From positions 1,116,001-1,180,000 of the forward strand of contig NZ_AP024600.1 of NCBI RefSeq assembly GCF_036322585.1: a DNA stretch of 64,000 bases, in the 5' to 3' direction. Numbering within the stretch: position 1 is the stretch's first letter; each line of letters begins with the position of its first letter. Source of the stretch: Luteolibacter sp. LG18. GTDB lineage: Bacteria > Verrucomicrobiota > Verrucomicrobiia > Verrucomicrobiales > Akkermansiaceae. The notes under the pieces are model-generated. The model did not search any database. It saw nothing but the letters and a program-made list of their open reading frames with translations, and had not been told where the DNA came from. This document shows positions 60,362-64,000 of this stretch, piece after piece. Position numbers and translations under genes: made by a program.

Positions 60362-61984
60362 ATGAACGAATCCGGGCCCGACGATCCGACGCTGCTCATC
60401 CGCTGGTCCCGCGACCATTGCGAGCGGTCGTTCCGCGCGCTGGTGGAGCGGTACGCCGGACTCGTCCACCACGCGGCGAAACGCCGCAGCGGGGACGAGA
60501 CGATCGCCGCGGAGGCCGCCCAGGCCACGTTCATCCTCCTCGCCCGGAAGGCCGCCGCCTTGACCGGGCGCACCTCCCTCGCCGGCTGGCTGCACGTCAC
60601 CGCCGTCCATCAATCCCGCAACCTCGAACGACGCCAGATGCGTGAGACCCGCAAACGCCACCTGCTCGGAGCCCAACCGGAAGCCGGGGGAGACGAGGCC
60701 TGGGCCCACATGCAACCGGAGCTGGACCAGGCGATGGCCGCGCTTTCCACCCCGGACCGCGAGGCGCTGCTGCTGCGTTACTACCGCGCCCTGAGCGTGA
60801 AGGAGGTCGCCGGGGTGCTGGGGCTCACCGTGGAAGCCGCTCAAAAACGCCTGTCCCGCGCCACCGAGCGCCTGCGCGGTCGGCTTTCCGCCCGCGGGTG
60901 CACGCTCACCGCCACCGCCATCACCGCCGGGCTCATCGGCCTGGCCGGGGATGCCAAGGCCGGGGTGGCGCTGGCCCCGATGCTCGGCACCAAGGCCCTC
61001 GCCGCGGCCGCCGCCACCGCCCCGCTCGGCTCCCTCACCACCCTTTTCCTCATGACGAAAAAGACCGCCATCCTGGCTGGCTCCGCCGTGGTGCTACTCG
61101 GCGCCGGAACCTACGCCGTGCTTCACCAGACGGCGGGATCGAAGGCCGACGACGTCGCCCCGCTCGCCGTGGGCACGGATGGGCGCGCGTATGGAGCGGC
61201 CGATTCGAAGGACACCGCCGTTTCCTCCCGGATTCCGCGCGGCCGTCCGCCGTCCGAGATGTGGCCGGACCTGGCCCAGAAATACGGTGAATCCCGTACC
61301 AATCTCTCCCGCCACGTGGTCGACGGCTTCCTCGGCCTGCTCGACGAGATCCTGTTGATGGGCGAATCCGCCGACGAACTGGGCATGATGGCCGGGATGA
61401 AACAGGGCGGCTTCAGCGACCTCGGTGACCTGCCGGAAAAACTGAACCTCACCGACGCCCAGAGGACCGCCGCCGCCAAGCTCGTGTCCGAGAACCAGAA
61501 ACGGCACATGGAGGAGCTGCGCAAGCTTTCCGCCGCGCTGCGGAAGGAGCCGCGCCCGCTGGTCGAGCTGGTGCTGGCCGGCGATGCCGCCGCCCGCAAG
61601 CAGATCCCGCAGGAGGAATACCTGGCCAAGGCCCGCGAGGCCACGGAGGCCCTCAAAGCCTCCGCCGGCGGCTCGCTGGCCGGAGTGAATCCCGGCGGCA
61701 TGCCCGATAGCGCCCCGCTGATCCACGATGCCGAAACGCGCGCCGGTTTCGAAAAGCTGCTCGATCCCGCACAGGCGGCTTCGTTCCAAGAAATCGTCGC
61801 CGCCCAGCCTGCCGCCCAACCCGGCGAGGAGCCCGGGCAGGACGACGAAGAAAACCTCCGCGAGACCTTTCCAGCGATGGAGCTGGAGAAGCTCGACCAG
61901 ACCCTGACCTCCTCCAAGGCGATGATGGAAGGCATGAAGAAGATGATCGAAGGAGCAAGATCGCTGCCCAAGGACCTGAAGTGA
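60362..61984 (+). CDS. ECF sigma factor fused to a membrane-anchored tail
   Basis: A 540-residue protein. Residues about 10-90 are sigma region 2 (LIRWSRDHCERSFRALVERY, AAQATFILLARKAAALTGRT), and about 125-175 region 4 (DREALLLRYYRALSVKEVAG, VEAAQKRLSRATERLRGRL). Then come hydrophobic stretches (about 183-230), a clear membrane segment (about 234-253, KTAILAGSAVVLLGAGTYAV), and a 285-residue probably extracytoplasmic domain with helical repeats (LPEKLNLTDAQRTAAAKLVS). This sigma-plus-membrane layout occurs in planctomycetes and verrucomicrobia; the tail may sense envelope signals or act like a built-in anti-sigma factor. The ATG at 60362 follows GGAAGGGAAACGC, a good ribosome site, so the ATG at 60341 is not used. 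Confidence 0.85.
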   Translation: MNESGPDDPTLLIRWSRDHCERSFRALVERYAGLVHHAAKRRSGDETIAAEAAQATFILLARKAAALTGRTSLAGWLHVTAVHQSRNLERRQMRETRKRHLLGAQPEAGGDEAWAHMQPELDQAMAALSTPDREALLLRYYRALSVKEVAGVLGLTVEAAQKRLSRATERLRGRLSARGCTLTATAITAGLIGLAGDAKAGVALAPMLGTKALAAAAATAPLGSLTTLFLMTKKTAILAGSAVVLLGAGTYAVLHQTAGSKADDVAPLAVGTDGRAYGAADSKDTAVSSRIPRGRPPSEMWPDLAQKYGESRTNLSRHVVDGFLGLLDEILLMGESADELGMMAGMKQGGFSDLGDLPEKLNLTDAQRTAAAKLVSENQKRHMEELRKLSAALRKEPRPLVELVLAGDAAARKQIPQEEYLAKAREATEALKASAGGSLAGVNPGGMPDSAPLIHDAETRAGFEKLLDPAQAASFQEIVAAQPAAQPGEEPGQDDEENLRETFPAMELEKLDQTLTSSKAMMEGMKKMIEGARSLPKDLK

Positions 61985-61991
61985 ATGCCGC

Positions 61992-62016
61992 CGGGCGGTG
62001 AGCAGGAAACCGCCCG
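61992..62016 (+). terminator. Stem-loop after the sigma factor gene
   Basis: CGGGCGGT pairs with ACCGCCCG around a nine-base loop, 7 bases after the stop codon. There is no T-run, so it may slow or end transcription only weakly. Confidence 0.4.
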
Positions 62017-62212
62017 CCACCCTCCCGACATGACCCGAAATCATGGCCGGACGGGGAGCATACGGGGAATCGCGTAGGCAAATCGGCTCCTAACAGGGCA
62101 ATTTGCACCACGCGGATTTCTCCTGTGGACATTCGGGAAAGAGCGGCTTCGCTGACGCCGTCTTCGCTCTGAGAATCCCCTTCCGCGACGGCGACGTCGC
62201 GGCCCTCCTGCC

Positions 62213-64000
62213 ATGTGGATCGTCCTTTTCGCCCTCCGTTACAAGTACACCATCGGAGTCTTCGCCATCCTGGTCCTTCTCTTCGGGGTGATGTCCTCCC
62301 GGAAAATGTCCACCGACATCCTGCCGCGGGTGGAAACTCCGGAGATCACGCTGGTCTGGAACTACGGCGGCCTGAACGCCACCGAGATGGCGTCGAAGAT
62401 CACCTCGTTCTCGGAGATCGCCACGCTCAACAACGTCGATGACCTGGTGGAGGTCCGTTCGGAAACCTCGAACGGGGTCGCGCTGGTGAAGATGCGGTTC
62501 CAGCCGTATGCGGACATCAACACCGCGCTGTCCCAGGTGACGGCGGTGTCCCAGACGATCCTGCGGCGCATGCCCACCGGCACCACTCCGCCGCTGATCA
62601 TCCGCACCAGCCCGTCGAGCGTGCCGATCGTGCAGCTCGTCATTTCCTCGGACACGATGACCGGCGGCCAGCTCTTCGACTACTCGCGCCTGGCGCTGCG
62701 GGCGAAGATCCAGAGCATCCCGGGCCTGCGCCTCTCCCTGCCCTACGGTGGTGCCGCCCGCCAGGTCATGGTGGACCTCGATCCGGACGCGCTGAATGCC
62801 TTCGGGCTGTCCGCCGCGGATGTCAGCCGCGCCATCGGCACCCAGAACCTGACCCTACCCTCCGGCCTGCTGCGCGAGGGCGAGCGCGAGCTGCCGGTCA
62901 CGATGAATGCCAGCCCGGAAACGGTGCAGGCCTTCCTGGACCTGCCGATCCGCTCGGTGAACGGCAAGATGATCCTGCTGCGCGACGTGGCGAACGTGCG
63001 CGACGGCGAGGCGGTCTCGACCAATCCGGCGCGCCTCAACGGCCAGAACGCGGTGATGGTCTCGGTGCTGAAACTCGGCAGCGCGTCCACCGTGGACGTG
63101 GTCAATGGCATCCTCTCCCGCATGGATGAGATCCGGAAGGAGGCTCCTCCGGGCATGACCATCGAGCCGATCTTCGACCAATCCGTGTTCGTGAAGGCGG
63201 CGGTCGATGGCGTGCTGAAGGAGATCCTGCTGGTGGGTGGCCTGGTGGCGCTGGTGGTGCTGCTGTTCCTCGGCTCCTGGCGCTCCACGCTGATCGTGCT
63301 GACCTCGATCCCGCTGGCGCTGCTGTGCTCGATCATGGGCCTGTATCTGGTCGGCGCGACGTTCAACCTGATGACGCTCGGCGGCCTGTCGCTGGCGATC
63401 GGCATCCTGGTCGACAACGCGCTGGTGGAGATCGAGAACATCAAGCGCCAGATCGCGCTCGGGAAGGGCGTGCGGCAGGCGATCATCGATGGTGCGCGGC
63501 AGGTGGCCTTCCCCGAGTTCGTGTCGACGCTGAGCATCTGCATCGTGTTCCTGCCGATCTTCCTGCTCAGCGGCACGGCCTCCTACGTCTTCCGCCCGCT
63601 GGCGCTGGCGGTGGTCTTCTCGATGCTGGCGAGCTACCTGCTTTCCCGCACGCTGGTGCCCACGCTGGCCTCGCTGATGCTGCCCGCCGAGGTGCGGAAG
63701 GAGCGCGAGCTGGCGAAGGCGAAGCCGCGCTTCGGCCTGTTCCGCATCCACCACGGCATCGAGCACGGCGTCGACCGCCTGTCCGAAGTCCAGGGCGGCA
63801 TCCTCGGCTACGTGCTGCGCCACCGCTGGCTGGTGCTGGTGCCGATCCTGATCGCGGTGGCGATCGGGGTGTTCGCGGGCACCCACGCCGGACGCGAGTT
63901 CTTCCCGAAGACGGACGCGGGCCTGCTGCGGTTGTTCATCCGCGTTCCCCCCGGCGGCCGGGTGGAGGACACCGGTGCTGTGATGGCGGAGATCCAGCGC
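62213..64000 (+). CDS. RND-type efflux pump inner membrane protein (N-terminal part)
   Basis: The first 596 codons of a resistance-nodulation-division transporter; the gene runs off the window. The first membrane segment is residues about 10-30 (YTIGVFAILVLLFGVMSS), then the periplasmic porter domain (DDLVEVRSETSNGVALVKMR, LPYGGAARQVMVDLDPDALN), then the membrane block with VGGLVALVVLLFLGSWRSTL and GILVDNALVEIENIKRQ, where Asp401-Asn402 replaces the Asp-Asp pair of AcrB. The latter variant is common in HAE-type RND pumps of non-enteric bacteria. No membrane fusion protein gene is visible upstream; it may follow downstream. Substrate unknown. Confidence 0.93.
   Translation, partial: MWIVLFALRYKYTIGVFAILVLLFGVMSSRKMSTDILPRVETPEITLVWNYGGLNATEMASKITSFSEIATLNNVDDLVEVRSETSNGVALVKMRFQPYADINTALSQVTAVSQTILRRMPTGTTPPLIIRTSPSSVPIVQLVISSDTMTGGQLFDYSRLALRAKIQSIPGLRLSLPYGGAARQVMVDLDPDALNAFGLSAADVSRAIGTQNLTLPSGLLREGERELPVTMNASPETVQAFLDLPIRSVNGKMILLRDVANVRDGEAVSTNPARLNGQNAVMVSVLKLGSASTVDVVNGILSRMDEIRKEAPPGMTIEPIFDQSVFVKAAVDGVLKEILLVGGLVALVVLLFLGSWRSTLIVLTSIPLALLCSIMGLYLVGATFNLMTLGGLSLAIGILVDNALVEIENIKRQIALGKGVRQAIIDGARQVAFPEFVSTLSICIVFLPIFLLSGTASYVFRPLALAVVFSMLASYLLSRTLVPTLASLMLPAEVRKERELAKAKPRFGLFRIHHGIEHGVDRLSEVQGGILGYVLRHRWLVLVPILIAVAIGVFAGTHAGREFFPKTDAGLLRLFIRVPPGGRVEDTGAVMAEIQR

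Overview
The window is about 64 kb of high-GC chromosomal DNA. It most likely comes from the Verrucomicrobiota, in or near the Verrucomicrobiaceae (Luteolibacter-like); this is inferred from gene content, not from a marker gene. The clues are a DUF1549/DUF1553 plus DUF1501 gene pair, a XylR-type regulator with a LacI-like sensor fused to an AraC helix-turn-helix, an ECF sigma factor fused to a membrane-anchored tail, a glucose/sorbosone-dehydrogenase-type propeller fused to a diheme cytochrome, an SHD1-like cysteine peptidase, and many families of palindromic intergenic repeats. I see no rRNA, tRNA, CRISPR array, prophage or IS transposase.

Layout. 1-8.3 kb: a partial gene at the edge, a membrane protein, a WYL regulator with a VOC protein, a pRiA4b ORF-3 protein, a VTT membrane protein, a secreted phosphatase divergent from fdhD, a lipoprotein and a CvfB-like RNA-binding protein. 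8.3-17.8 kb: the sugar-dehydrogenase/diheme cytochrome fusion, the DUF1549/1553-DUF1501 operon, a secreted propeller-like protein and a Tat metallophosphoesterase. 17.8-21.6 kb: a duplicated membrane-protein locus; with the gene at 384 there are four paralogues. 21.6-25.2 kb: ispA, asd and a GT4 glycosyltransferase. 25.4-29.9 kb: two micro-lipoproteins, a small membrane protein, then leuC and leuD separated by a DUF2059 and a TraB/GumN gene. 30-39 kb: CPBP protease, comF, accD, folC, a CE15-type esterase, a Tat metallo-beta-lactamase-fold protein and bioA. 39-45.4 kb: a 3D-domain lipoprotein, XylR-type regulator, sdaA, DUF1259 and chrA.

45.5-54.8 kb is a defence island: GIY-YIG/DUF4357 protein, hsdM, hsdS, an Mrr-type endonuclease, a DUF4365-like PD-(D/E)XK protein that I cannot assign to a described system, and hsdR. 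The hsdS-Mrr-DUF4365 part is visibly poorer in GC than its surroundings, which suggests acquired specificity and accessory genes inside a type I restriction-modification operon.

54.8-64 kb: miaB, a C39-like peptidase, several small conserved proteins, the sigma factor with membrane tail, and the first 596 codons of an RND efflux pump that runs off the window.

Intergenic DNA is unusually structured. At least eight spacers hold long inverted repeats, one palindrome appears to have been interrupted by another repeat element, and two leaders (before the CE15 gene and before the metallo-beta-lactamase-fold gene) share a hairpin, a G6 tract and a downstream block, suggesting a repeated cis-regulatory or RNA element.
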